Positions 7,901 through 16,327 of a DNA stretch of 38,629 nt are shown here, one piece after another. The stretch comes from Thermoplasmata archaeon. GTDB lineage: Archaea > Thermoplasmatota > Penumbrarchaeia > JAEHCK01. The stretch is taken from positions 1 through 38,629 of the forward strand of contig JAEHCK010000030.1 of the NCBI GenBank assembly GCA_020696345.1, read 5' to 3'. A program made the position numbers and the translations under genes. The notes below the pieces were generated by a model. That model was not told the origin of the DNA. It searched no databases and saw only the letters and a program-made list of their open reading frames with translations. Every line of letters begins with the position of its first letter. Position 1 is the first letter of the stretch.

Positions 7901-9908
7901 CGTTGTTAGTTGAATTTTGATATAGAATGATCCCGCGATCTGTATTCGCCTTCAATTCATTACCATAAAAATAATTGTAACTCGATGTCTGAAGTTTAGT
8001 TCCATTATTATTACTTTGAATCGTGTTATTAATGATCGTATTATTATTGCTCTCTTCTATTAATTTCAAGCCAAAATATAAATTTGACTTTATATCGTTT
8101 TCAAAAATTGTATTTTTATATGAATGTTTCAATAGAAAACCAATATTAGAATTAGAATTGATCTTGGAATTATTTATATTATTATTTGATGAATGATTCA
8201 GTAAAAGGCCAATATCCAAATTATTTTCAATGATGTTATCATAAAAATTATTATTATGGGCATCGGTCAATTGAATACCAAAATTATAGTTTGATCTTAG
8301 AATGTTTTTATTTAGTTTATTCTGTGATGACTTATTTAACCAGATCCCACCTTGTAAATTATCAATACAGGTGTTGTTGATTAAAGTTGCAGCTGATGAA
8401 GATTCTAAAATTATACCTGATTTATTTTCAATAAATCTGTTATCAATTATCCCTACTCGTCTCGAATTTAATGCATAAAGTCCAGCAGTACTATTCAAAT
8501 CTACCTTATTGGTAAAAAAGGACTTTTCAATGAGAACATCCCTGGTATCGTTCAAAACGATACCATTGATATTATCGATAATGTTCAACGATTTGAGTGT
8601 GCTATTGGATGCGGTATTATTCAAATAAATGGCGGTATTGCTATTTTTTATGGCAAATCCACCTAAAGTCAGTTCATAATCTCCATCAACCTCGAAACAG
8701 GTGCCAGAGTTGCCGTCAATTGTGGTATTTTTATAACCGTCAGGAAATGGACTGAGAATTTCTAGATCATGGCCAACCGATGCATTGATCACTATGTTCT
8801 CATAATAATACCCTTCCTGGCTTAGGGTTTGGCTGCCTGCAAATGGTGTCTCTGCAATAACACTAATGATCATGTCCGCCGTGGATTGTTCAACCGCTTT
8901 CGATATTGTTGCAAAGGTTTTCTGATCTTTGTTGTTACTAATTTTCGTGCGTGGTGAGGAATCAATATTGGTCCCACCGGGGATAAAATAGTCAACGGTA
9001 TCACCGACAAAATTACCGCCCGTATCATCCACTCCGGAGTAATCACCATAATAATTTAAAGACCAATTATTTGAATTTGTATTATTATCATCATACACAT
9101 TCCCTATGCGGTTCGAGATCGAATTTCTGGTTAGTGAATTATTTGTTGATCCATTAAGATACATGCCGTATTGGTTAACATTGAGTGTATTATATCTAAT
9201 AGTGGTATTATTGGCGGACAGTAAACGGATGGCAAAATTCTCATTATGAGAAATTGAATTGTTTTCAATGGTGATATTATTTGTTGAGTTACAAATAATT
9301 CCAGTTATGGATGTATTTTGGATACGAGTGCTCTCTATAGTGAAGTTTTCTATGTTGTTTAGGTAAACACCATTAATGGCATTTTCGATTTTTGCAAACT
9401 TGATCCACCCGTTTCCATTACTATTGTTATTAATTTGTATGCCGCCCCATTGGCCAGGTGTGGGGCTGATAGAGTTTGGTTTAAAAACTGAGATCTTCGA
9501 ACTTGTTCCGTTAACATACAAAGTGCCATTTATTATCAATGAATAATTTCCGTCAAATTTGACTGTTGCACCTTGTTGAACTTCTAATGTGCCATTTACG
9601 GTCACATTTACTTTGATGATATAAGTATTGCTTCCTGTCCAGGTAACGGTTCCATTCAAGGTTTGATTGGTAATTATTATATCTGCAAGTGGTCCGGTGT
9701 TTATTGGCATTATTTGAGAATAATGGCATTCATCCAAAAGTTTCTTATCCATTTCACTGTCGTTGGCCGCCGAAATAAGATCGGTTGAAGTTAACAGACC
9801 ATTGTTGAATATTGGGATCAAAAGTATAATTGGCAAAATAAAATGAATTGACTTGTTAAATTTTAATTTTAAAAGTCCTAGATATCGACCATAGGGGAGA
9901 ATTGCCAT
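4953..9908 (-). CDS. Giant surface protein: parallel beta-helix, Ig-like repeats, TM segment and cytosolic zinc ribbons
   Basis: Encodes 1651 residues. An N-terminal hydrophobic segment (about 18-40) acts as signal or anchor. Residues about 90-735 are Asn-rich repeats of the NosD/PbH1 kind, which form right-handed parallel beta-helices. About 830-1300 holds five Ig-like repeats of the He_PIG type, seen as the recurring pattern WLS..TG.L.GTP followed by G..WVNV.V.D. A beta domain comes next, then a transmembrane segment at about 1428-1450. Inside the membrane lie two CxxC pairs (CPVC/CDSC) and two more (CPDC/CPKC), a double zinc ribbon at about 1475-1530, then a Glu/Asp-rich stretch and a Pro/Lys-rich tail. 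The many N-x-S/T sites fit an archaeal glycosylated ectodomain. Predicted to be anchored at the cell surface; ligand unknown. Confidence 0.9.
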   Translation of the reverse strand: MAILPYGRYLGLLKLKFNKSIHFILPIILLIPIFNNGLLTSTDLISAANDSEMDKKLLDECHYSQIMPINTGPLADIIITNQTLNGTVTWTGSNTYIIKVNVTVNGTLEVQQGATVKFDGNYSLIINGTLYVNGTSSKISVFKPNSISPTPGQWGGIQINNNSNGNGWIKFAKIENAINGVYLNNIENFTIESTRIQNTSITGIICNSTNNITIENNSISHNENFAIRLLSANNTTIRYNTLNVNQYGMYLNGSTNNSLTRNSISNRIGNVYDDNNTNSNNWSLNYYGDYSGVDDTGGNFVGDTVDYFIPGGTNIDSSPRTKISNNKDQKTFATISKAVEQSTADMIISVIAETPFAGSQTLSQEGYYYENIVINASVGHDLEILSPFPDGYKNTTIDGNSGTCFEVDGDYELTLGGFAIKNSNTAIYLNNTASNSTLKSLNIIDNINGIVLNDTRDVLIEKSFFTNKVDLNSTAGLYALNSRRVGIIDNRFIENKSGIILESSSAATLINNTCIDNLQGGIWLNKSSQNKLNKNILRSNYNFGIQLTDAHNNNFYDNIIENNLDIGLLLNHSSNNNINNSKINSNSNIGFLLKHSYKNTIFENDIKSNLYFGLKLIEESNNNTIINNTIQSNNNGTKLQTSSYNYFYGNELKANTDRGIILYQNSTNNVIENMGIDTFFGSIIAAIDSSSSQDNMFLNCTIGNMDIKIDINSSIIFLNTFYTGSAEKIDIKDSLSKLTVKHYLTINTINQSSVPIADVIIQVHDKKSNLVIDGKSNADGLLSLIPCVSYIQMKNGKDYSSNNHTISANDGKSEKVVNINITQQYLKVFKFNYFPKIEINDNVTAFEKKFYYSKYNASILENDKTLHWSMSTNASKWLKFSETNLTLYGTPHNRDVGKSWVNVSVRDVDGDIGFHNFTMTVKNTPPEILTKNVLLVYEDDHYFVDYNSSDDDGYLNETGVLIFPAGNLTTWSYSYSTSVLDWLSFNNETGILNGTPTNAHVGTHIVDIFVDDGHGGTNTTKFSLIVENTPPKILTEDKLKAYENEKYYNDYNSSDDGQGKMKWELHTDTEWLSIHTINGTLSGIPRQGDIGEWWVNITVIDDHNGRSFRNFTLEVIDLNQPPQIITKNIAEAYTNIKYEVKYDALDFETTAELLVWGVSNVPEEHNATWLSMDPKTGVLSGTPTIDEVGWYWVNVTVTDSAGAIGFTKFRLDVFLSPNRPPELKTRYDTITKTSSERWIETFSAEDDYTEQVQLIWSLRSNNPWLTINRSTGKIDVQFNRSYVGEYWVNISVTDAKGLFNFTNFTLVIESANHPPFLSNGGVTPVKGSTETEFTFYVMYTDQDNHSGIVWVVIDNKSYLMKEDSNYNRHYYKGVNYTRTMKLGEGVHSFYFTAKDEWGFDAILDSDVPGENSPSQTNDIKKEVDVPFYLEVNFLIALIVIIILVICTLLLFGPSEKYNLVTRYRTKRELELAGGFGYLCPVCRTLVSKDASECDSCGEQFLVEEYICPDCQTLVQGTDEFCPKCGLQFEYLELSLELEEEEEPIVPDAEVEEDEDEYEDEDETMATMAISELESDKPKPTITAEGPVIEPVVEQIAEPAQPPITVPKKQMPQLSVKTLNVKKPAVKVKKELKASPDKEIQKPTIAAEPEKV

Positions 9909-10049
9909 AACAACACTTTCGAAAGTAAATGATTTTAATAATTATCGATGTTTAGGTTTTACTAATCTAATTTTTAAATAGATAGTATAGTCCAACAATA
10001 TTGAGGGGGAAATAGGACCAAAATTAATTCATTTGATATCTTAAATATA

Positions 10050-10673
10050 TTATAATGTGTATTTAAACATTTTTATGAAGCCCAACCCAATCACATAGAT
10101 CTCCGAACTTCGAGTGCGGGAAGCTTGTGGTGAAAATCGTTTATATGTCTTGAACGATATTTTCACATGGTCCAAAAACTCCTTGAAATCCACACCTTCG
10201 AATACTTTTACTACGAAATTCCCATTTGGTTTTAAAACTTTTTTTGCTAGATCTAATGCAGTTTCGGCCAAGTATACCGATCTTGCCTGATCCAAACCAT
10301 AATTTCCCGAAATATTGGGTGCAGCGTCAGAAATGACCACTTGAATTTCCGAACCTTTCGTGTGTTCATTTATTAAATCTACCACACCATTATCGGTTAT
10401 ATCACCTTCCAGAAAGATTGCATTCTCCAACGGGTTTATATGTTCCAGGTCTATTCCAATGACCAATCCACTGGTCCCGACCATTTCTAGTGCCGCTTGT
10501 GACCACCCACCGGGGGCCGCACCCAAGTCCAACACAATATCGCCAGGGCGAAATATTTTGAATTTATTGTTAATCTGTTTAAGTTTAAATGCCGCTCGTG
10601 AACGATAGCCCTCGGCTTTTGCGCGTTTATAATAACCGTCATGTTTATGTGCAATTTGCCATTGCTTCGACAT
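10050..10673 (-). CDS. rlmE: 23S rRNA (uridine-2'-O-)-methyltransferase, RlmE/FtsJ family
   Basis: Transfers a methyl group from S-adenosylmethionine to the ribose of a uridine in the 23S rRNA A-loop (U2552 in E. coli). 207 residues from the ATG at 10673, which has GTGA five bases upstream; an ATG three codons earlier is also in frame. The SAM-binding motif VLDLGAAPGGW lies at 47-57. The family's K-D-K-E catalytic set is present as K30, D116, K156 and E191. The length fits the short form, without the extra TRAM domain found in some archaeal members. It is divergent from the gene at 11177, with a 27-bp repeat array in between. Confidence 0.93.
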   Translation of the reverse strand: MSKQWQIAHKHDGYYKRAKAEGYRSRAAFKLKQINNKFKIFRPGDIVLDLGAAPGGWSQAALEMVGTSGLVIGIDLEHINPLENAIFLEGDITDNGVVDLINEHTKGSEIQVVISDAAPNISGNYGLDQARSVYLAETALDLAKKVLKPNGNFVVKVFEGVDFKEFLDHVKISFKTYKRFSPQASRTRSSEIYVIGLGFIKMFKYTL

Positions 10674-10725
10674 CAGGATCACGTTTGGATATGATTAAAG
10701 GTTAATAACTTTTAGCTTATTTACC

Positions 10726-10987
10726 GATGGACAGTGGCAGTGGCCGTGGCCGTGCTGTGTTATTGATGGACAGATACCTGGATGAATTAGCGAATGACAG
10801 ATGCCGTGCTGTGTTATCGATTGACAGATACCTGGATGAATTAGCGAATGACAGATGCCATGATGAGTTATTGATTGATAGATGCCTGGATTAATTATAG
10901 ATTAATTGAAACCTAGTTTTAAAGACAAATCCTGGAATCAACATATTATAAATTCATCACGGTATCTGTTCAGCATAAATCAATCAC
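10726..10987. repeat. 27-bp repeat array, first copy of the family
   Basis: Direct 27-bp units with the core GATTGACAGATACCTGGAT start at about 10765, 10792, 10819, 10846 and 10873, preceded by a 39-base variant unit at 10726. At 10950-10987 the opposite orientation appears once or twice, with the core ATTCATCACGGTATCTGTTC. The units match those at 13579-13920, so the two arrays belong to one family. The roughly 500 bases between rlmE and the gene at 11177 hold this array and AT-rich promoter-like sequence; no gene is seen. Confidence 0.8.
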
Positions 10988-11176
10988 CGCCAAACATTAA
11001 ATAATACGGCAAAAACCATACCAATCAATATAAATAACTACAAACCGATTAATATAAGTATTAGGCCACATATACATAAATTTAGGTTATCCATTGATAT
11101 ATTTTCAAGCCAAATAATAGAGATTCTATCCTAATCGGTGAAAGAACGTGCACAAGAAAGTGCAGGATGTGTTGGT

Positions 11177-12337
11177 ATGATCAAAGAAGTCGAGCCAATC
11201 GATGATGAAGAGCAATATGATGATGATGAGGAATATGATGAAGAAGTCGAATTCACCCGCCGGAAACGAAAACAATACATCGTATTGGGTATGATTGTCA
11301 TTATAAGTGTTGCATTATTGCTTTTTTATTTTTTACTAGTTAATCCATCTGGAGTTATGGATATCGTCCCCGGCGATCCTTTGGAGAATGATGAAAAGAC
11401 GGGAATAATAATAAAAGCAGATGTAGTTTTACAAGGTACTGGTAAAGCTGACGGTGACGGTGGATTGGAAGTTAAATTTGGTTCTGAGACAACATATTCG
11501 GGTAAGATACCCATCACCAAAGGAATAGCTCGAAAAGAACTAAAATATAGCGATTTTGTTACAGAAAATGGAAATTATGAAATAATTATATCTTATGAAA
11601 ATAAAGAAAGTTCAATTTACTTCAACGTAGACTGGGTGGTGGTAGATGCTGATATCGCATTAACGAATATGTCAAAATCAGAAGTGCGACCATTATCCCC
11701 AGGCACGGAACCATCACTAAACTTTACGGTATCTTTAAAAAATAATATTGGCAAAGATATAAGCGAGGTTAAACATCTCACCGTGGATGTAAAGTTATCT
11801 CTGGGTGGTTCTTCGTCGCCTTTTACAACAGATAGTATGGATGTCAAACCGGGTAGCAATAATCGAGTATTTCATACATTTAAATATTCAAGATCTGACA
11901 ATATAACTGCAGAGGTAACAATAACCAATGATGATGTGAAATCAGTTTCGAAATATCGTTCGTTCACAATTACAAGCACAAATTACATCAATGCCCCGCC
12001 AATTGCCTATGGCGAACTGGACGATGATGATGGGATAATCTCACTGTCTACACTTGGTGATAGTGGGATAGCCAACTTTGACGCCGCAGGTTCTTTTGAT
12101 CTTGATGGGGAAATTGTAAAGTATCAATGGGAATTCGATGATCGTTCCGATGATAATCTTGTAATAACCACTGAGCTAACGGTTTCGCATCAATATGTTT
12201 CAATTGGGACATACCATGTCACACTTACAGTGATCGATGATTCCAATCCTGCGGAGATCGATGACTATATGGAAGTAAACAGTCAAGGTGAATATCAAGG
12301 TGCAATAACCGTAGTAGTAAAACAATCCCCACTATGA
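11177..12337 (+). CDS. Membrane-anchored protein with C-terminal PKD domain
   Basis: 386 residues from the ATG at 11177; a GTG at 11138 would add 13 residues, and neither start has a strong ribosome binding site. A short acidic cytosolic head (EEQYDDDEEYDEE) is followed by a basic stop and one transmembrane segment (IVLGMIVIISVALLLFYFLL), so most of the protein lies outside. The middle is beta-rich and resembles archaeal CARDB-like modules. The end (about 285-380) is a PKD domain: F.A.GS.D.DG.I..Y.W.FDD, then the H.Y...G.Y.VTLTV.D strand pair. PKD domains usually bind surface glycans or proteins. It is 46 bases upstream of the next secreted-protein gene and probably cotranscribed with it. Confidence 0.85.
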   Translation: MIKEVEPIDDEEQYDDDEEYDEEVEFTRRKRKQYIVLGMIVIISVALLLFYFLLVNPSGVMDIVPGDPLENDEKTGIIIKADVVLQGTGKADGDGGLEVKFGSETTYSGKIPITKGIARKELKYSDFVTENGNYEIIISYENKESSIYFNVDWVVVDADIALTNMSKSEVRPLSPGTEPSLNFTVSLKNNIGKDISEVKHLTVDVKLSLGGSSSPFTTDSMDVKPGSNNRVFHTFKYSRSDNITAEVTITNDDVKSVSKYRSFTITSTNYINAPPIAYGELDDDDGIISLSTLGDSGIANFDAAGSFDLDGEIVKYQWEFDDRSDDNLVITTELTVSHQYVSIGTYHVTLTVIDDSNPAEIDDYMEVNSQGEYQGAITVVVKQSPL

Positions 12338-12383
12338 TCTAAATTTATTTTAAAATAATTTAAATTGTTATGGAAAGAGTATT

Positions 12384-13397
12384 ATGTTTGTAAATAAAGG
12401 TATATTTAGAAAAAGACCAAACAAATCTCTTAGGTTTTTCAGATCATTTATCATATTATTAGTAATAATAAATATAATTTCATTAGTTCCGCGGGAGTCC
12501 GATGCGGCGCCCATACGCACTTGGGTTTCAATTGACCAATTCGAAAACCATGTTAAATCTGCAAACGTCAGGCCCGGTGAAAACATACCTGTTGTATTCT
12601 TTGGAAATATCACAGTGACCAAGAATGTGCGTGATAGGTTCAAACAAATATATGTATCATTAAAGGTGGAAGCGCCAGGTGATGGTTGGTTTGCCTCGAT
12701 CTCGCCGCCAAGCCTTATTATTACACAATTGGAACTCAAGACGAAGTTTCAATTGTTTGTCACACCACCAATTCAGGCACTGCATTTATCCAATAAAGTT
12801 ATTAATATCTCCGGTAGCTGGCAAGGCACACCGGGCGGTCAATACGAAACCACATACGGCGAGATCTCAACCGAATCGGTAGTTGTGATAGTAAGCCAAT
12901 TCTTTAGGATGAACGTGTATGAAGAACCGGTCACACGCATAGTATGGCCAGGTGCAACTGTTGAATATGATCTCGTGATACAAAATTCGGGAAATGGCAG
13001 AGATGAATTTGAGATCAGTGTGGTTAATGAAGACAGCCTGATAAAATTAGGCTTTGCAGTTGAACTCAACGAAACACGGATCGATATCCTTGGTAGGTCT
13101 GAAGGCAGGGTTAGGGTGACGGTCCATGGTAAAAAACCGATCCTTGAAATTTGGAGGATCGCAATGACCGAGATCCAGATGAAGGTGAGATCTTTGGGTG
13201 CTGAACGAAATAATGTCAGGTATCTAAATGGAGTGCCCAAGGAAGCATCATTCTTTTATTATGAGAATGGCCCATACGTATCAGAGCCGGTCTGGGTCTT
13301 ATTGATAATTCTAGTTGTTATAATCGTATTTTTCCGCTATAGATCTCGCAAACGATCAGAACGTATAATGAAGGCTCGGAAGAGAAAGAAAATATAA
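12384..13397 (+). CDS. Secreted, C-terminally anchored beta-domain protein (paralogue of the 13991-14935 gene)
   Basis: 337 residues. A basic N-terminus and a hydrophobic core (FIILLVIINIISL) end in a plausible signal-peptidase site after ESDAA. The body is beta-rich with a CARDB/Ig-like domain (WPGATVEYDLVIQNSGNGRD, then FEISV.NED). A transmembrane helix (VWVLLIILVVIIVFF) precedes a very basic tail. The central domain aligns by eye with the protein encoded convergently at 13991-14935, for example NSGNGRDEFEISVVNED against NQGNIRDTFEIDIENEE, so the two are paralogues that use different C-terminal anchors. It probably forms an operon with the PKD protein upstream. No enzymatic motif is seen. 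Confidence 0.85.
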   Translation: MFVNKGIFRKRPNKSLRFFRSFIILLVIINIISLVPRESDAAPIRTWVSIDQFENHVKSANVRPGENIPVVFFGNITVTKNVRDRFKQIYVSLKVEAPGDGWFASISPPSLIITQLELKTKFQLFVTPPIQALHLSNKVINISGSWQGTPGGQYETTYGEISTESVVVIVSQFFRMNVYEEPVTRIVWPGATVEYDLVIQNSGNGRDEFEISVVNEDSLIKLGFAVELNETRIDILGRSEGRVRVTVHGKKPILEIWRIAMTEIQMKVRSLGAERNNVRYLNGVPKEASFFYYENGPYVSEPVWVLLIILVVIIVFFRYRSRKRSERIMKARKRKKI

Positions 13398-13449
13398 TGT
13401 AATAATTGAAGTTTTGCGTTTTATCATATCAAGCTATCATATTGCTATT

Positions 13450-13923
13450 TTGTAGTCGAGCAGAGTTATTGTAGAGATGTAATCTTGATTTTTTATTGCC
13501 GGGTAGTAGTCGGGTAGTATTATTGTTGGACTGTAATCGAAATTAGATGTCGATGGGTAGTAGCAATGATGAGTCATTGATTGACAGATGCCTTGATCGA
13601 TTATTGATTGACAGATGCCTTGATCGATTATTGATTGACAGATACCTTAATTGATTGTTGATTGACAGATGCCTTGATTCATTGTTGATTGACAGATACC
13701 TGGATTAATTGTTGATACACAGAAGCCGTGATTCATTGTTGATTGACAGATGCTGGTTTCTATTCAACATCAACACAACCCTGCACTGTTCAGCACCAAC
13801 CCCGCCAGGTATCTGTTCAACATCAACTCAACCCGGCATCTGTTCAGCACCAACCCCGCCAGGTATCTGTTCAACATAAATTCATCACGGTATCTGTTCA
13901 ACATCAATTAAGCTCGACTACAA
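13450..13923. repeat. Large head-to-head 27-bp repeat array (imperfect palindrome)
   Basis: Seven direct 27-bp units beginning GATTGACAGAT start at 13579, 13606, 13633, 13660, 13687, 13714 and 13741. They are followed at once by about five units in the opposite orientation with cores GGTATCTGTTCAACATCAA or GGCATCTGTTCAGCACCAA (13783-13910). The outer arms also pair: TTGTAGTCGAG at 13450-13460 and its exact complement CTCGACTACAA at 13913-13923. Degenerate 54-base (2 x 27) repeats fill 13450-13560. The array occupies nearly all of the 593 bases between two convergent paralogous genes. A small in-frame ORF across it arises because 27 is a multiple of 3. Confidence 0.9.
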
Positions 13924-13990
13924 CTTAGCATCATACATCCAAACAAAAACAAAAAAGTACAGGTAATAACTTAAAACGATTGCAATTGCA

Positions 13991-14935
13991 TTATTTAAGT
14001 TGGCGTCTACGTTTTAGTGTTCTGGTTCTAACTATAATCGCCAGGCCAACAAACGACATTATTAGAAAAGTTGGGTCAAACCCTGGTACTGAAGCACCTC
14101 TTTCTCGTATCTTGAAGTATTCTATTTGTGTGAGCGGGTTACCACTCTCTTCGAGAGACAGTGTTGATACAACCGAGACCTTGACGCCTGTAACTTTGTT
14201 CTTCCAAACATTCCATTCGATGGGAGTGTTAACTGTTAGCTTAATAACTTTTTCTTCCAACTCCTCCACATCTATTACACGTTGGCTGAGGGTAAGAACG
14301 AAACCTGCTTTGGTCAATTGCTCCTCGTTTTCAATATCGATCTCAAAGGTGTCTCGTATATTACCTTGGTTGATCACATGGACATTGTAAACCATCTGCT
14401 GTCCCGGACCCACTTCTTGATATTTTTTGGGTGCATTGATCTGGAACTTGTAGAATGAATCAATATCAATTCTCGCTTTTACACCATCGGTAGGTTGGAC
14501 AGTACCATATAATCTACCGGGATACATAATCACTTTACCTGATACGACAACTTGTCCAACTACATTACGACTGGTATATAACGGTGCTTTTACGCTTACT
14601 TGAAATGTTTTTGCACCTGCATTGGTATTTGAGAACTCGATGGCGGATGGTGTGACAACAGCTGAGGTCCAGGTATCTGTTGCCTCTAATTGAACAATCG
14701 CAGTTGTCGCACTATTTACAACACAAGTTACTGTACCGTCAAAAGTAACTATACCTAACGAACCTGGTGAGACATCTGCAGTTTGTTGAGATTGAACCAG
14801 ACCGATGGTCGCTATTGGCGTGAGGGTTGGGGCAGCTTCAGCCTCGTCAGGGACGCTCACCATAGTAATAAGCAGTCCAATCAACATAATTCCCATCATT
14901 ATTCCGAATTTCATGTATCTTAATCTTTTCCTCAT
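13991..14935 (-). CDS. Secreted beta-domain protein with PGF-CTERM-like tail
   Basis: 314 residues from the ATG at 14935, which has a good ribosome binding site (AAAGGTG on the minus strand, 14943-14949). The signal peptide is MKFGIMMGIMLIGLLITMV, with a likely cut after AEA. Two beta domains follow; the second matches the protein at 12384-13397. The C-terminus reads SVPGFDPTFLIMSFVGLAII and then a basic RTRTLKRRR tail, the tripartite layout of archaeosortase-processed PGF-CTERM proteins. If so, the protein would be cut and attached to a lipid, unlike its paralogue with a plain membrane helix. The substrate of the fold is unknown. Confidence 0.87.
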   Translation of the reverse strand: MRKRLRYMKFGIMMGIMLIGLLITMVSVPDEAEAAPTLTPIATIGLVQSQQTADVSPGSLGIVTFDGTVTCVVNSATTAIVQLEATDTWTSAVVTPSAIEFSNTNAGAKTFQVSVKAPLYTSRNVVGQVVVSGKVIMYPGRLYGTVQPTDGVKARIDIDSFYKFQINAPKKYQEVGPGQQMVYNVHVINQGNIRDTFEIDIENEEQLTKAGFVLTLSQRVIDVEELEEKVIKLTVNTPIEWNVWKNKVTGVKVSVVSTLSLEESGNPLTQIEYFKIRERGASVPGFDPTFLIMSFVGLAIIVRTRTLKRRRQLK

Positions 14936-15136
14936 ATTAATACACCTTTAAACTTTGCATATATTTACCCTGATATATTTCATTTGGTTGGCCAAAAGCT
15001 TGTAAAAGCCAACATAATATATATCTTTTTCCGTTTGCTAAACTGAAGGTTTTCTATTATTCAATATGTGTTTTGAATTATAAATAGAGATTTGTACGTT
15101 CATTGCCATAATATATAAAATTAACTGTGTTTTAGA

Positions 15137-16327
15137 TCAGACATTAGAAATTATCTTTATTATATCATTATCTTGCAGTTCGTGGTCTGCGCCAATTACA
15201 CGCTTGGTTCTTGCATCGATCGCACGTATGAATTTATTACCTAGATCGGTATGCACCTTGAATGCCAGATCTTTCGCGTTCGAGCCTCGGGGCATTAAAT
15301 AAACATCGGGGAGCACATTACCATCATGGTCAGTTAATTTATGTTCATCTTCCACCGGATAGATTATGATCAGGTTCAATAATTTGAATACCGCATGCTC
15401 GACCAATTGTTGTATCCCCGTACCATGATTGCTTTCTATAATATGCTTGATCTTCTTTAATCCTTCGAGCTGTTTCTCGTTCAATTTACCGTCATCAACG
15501 ATCTCAAATGTCTCACTTCCAAGTTCATAATCGATCAATTCTGCATTGCTTGCCCTGCGCAGGGCAAGTTCGGCCTCTGCACAAGTGGGTATTACGATGT
15601 AATCCTTTAACTCTTTAAGTTTTGCAATGTTTTCCGGTGGTGCAATATCGCATTTATTAGCGGCAATTATTATCGGTTTACTGTGAATACGGATCTTGTC
15701 CGCGATCTCTAACAATTCATCTTCCGACCACTTGCTCGGTTTATCGGATAGGTCGATGTTGCGAAGTGCCATAGTAACATGAGTTTCGTTTATACCCAAA
15801 CCTGATAGGTTCTCGGCTAATATGCGCTCAAGTTTCTTACCATTAAGCTCTATCTGGCGTGATACTCGATGCCAATCCTTGAAAATTATTCCCTTGATCC
15901 AATGCGTGAGCTCGTGTTCGAGAAATTTCACATCTTCTAATGGGTCATGTGATCCCTTATCAACCGGATTACCTTCCAGATCGGTTCCGCCACTTGCATC
16001 GATTATATGTATCAGAGCTTCTGCTTGGCGTAGATCGTCCAGGAACTTATTACCCAGTCCTTTGCCCTTATGGGCATCTGGCACAAGCCCTGCAACATCA
16101 ATGGCTTTAATCGGAACATATCGTGTTCCGTTCACGCATTTTGAGTTCTTCGGGTTACAGGTCAAGTCAAGTTCTAAATGCGGGCACTTCGCCTGGACAT
16201 ATGCAACACCACGATTTGCATCTATTGTGGTGAACGGATAAGCCGCTATTTCCGCATTAGCAAGTGTGATTGCCGAAAACAAGGTGGATTTACCCACATT
16301 TGGTTTGCCTACTATACCTATCTCCAT
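15137..16327 (-). CDS. Redox-regulated-type GTPase/ATPase, YchF/OBG family (archaeal form)
   Basis: 396 residues. The P-loop GKPNVGKST is at 7-15, followed by switch regions and DVAGLVPDAHKGKGLGNKF (G3), with NKCD as G4. The C-terminus carries the TGS domain, seen as DLGNKFIRAIDARTKRVIGADHELQDNDII. The internal NPKNSKCVNGTR insert and the longer middle domain are as in archaeal and eukaryal (Drg/Obg-like) members. These proteins bind the ribosome and act in translation or stress control; the specific role in this organism is unknown. The gene stands alone, convergent with nothing and followed by the secreted protein gene on the same strand after 200 bases. Confidence 0.93.
   Translation of the reverse strand: MEIGIVGKPNVGKSTLFSAITLANAEIAAYPFTTIDANRGVAYVQAKCPHLELDLTCNPKNSKCVNGTRYVPIKAIDVAGLVPDAHKGKGLGNKFLDDLRQAEALIHIIDASGGTDLEGNPVDKGSHDPLEDVKFLEHELTHWIKGIIFKDWHRVSRQIELNGKKLERILAENLSGLGINETHVTMALRNIDLSDKPSKWSEDELLEIADKIRIHSKPIIIAANKCDIAPPENIAKLKELKDYIVIPTCAEAELALRRASNAELIDYELGSETFEIVDDGKLNEKQLEGLKKIKHIIESNHGTGIQQLVEHAVFKLLNLIIIYPVEDEHKLTDHDGNVLPDVYLMPRGSNAKDLAFKVHTDLGNKFIRAIDARTKRVIGADHELQDNDIIKIISNV

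Noticed and set aside
13579..13910. CRISPR array
   Set aside because: Units are contiguous 27-bp repeats that all differ slightly, without unique spacers, and change orientation midway. No cas genes are near.
13743..13928. Open frame of 61 codons with regular Val-Gln-His repeats
   Set aside because: It lies entirely in the inverted 27-bp array; because 27 is a multiple of 3, the repeat stays open in frame. There is no ribosome binding site and no homology-like features.
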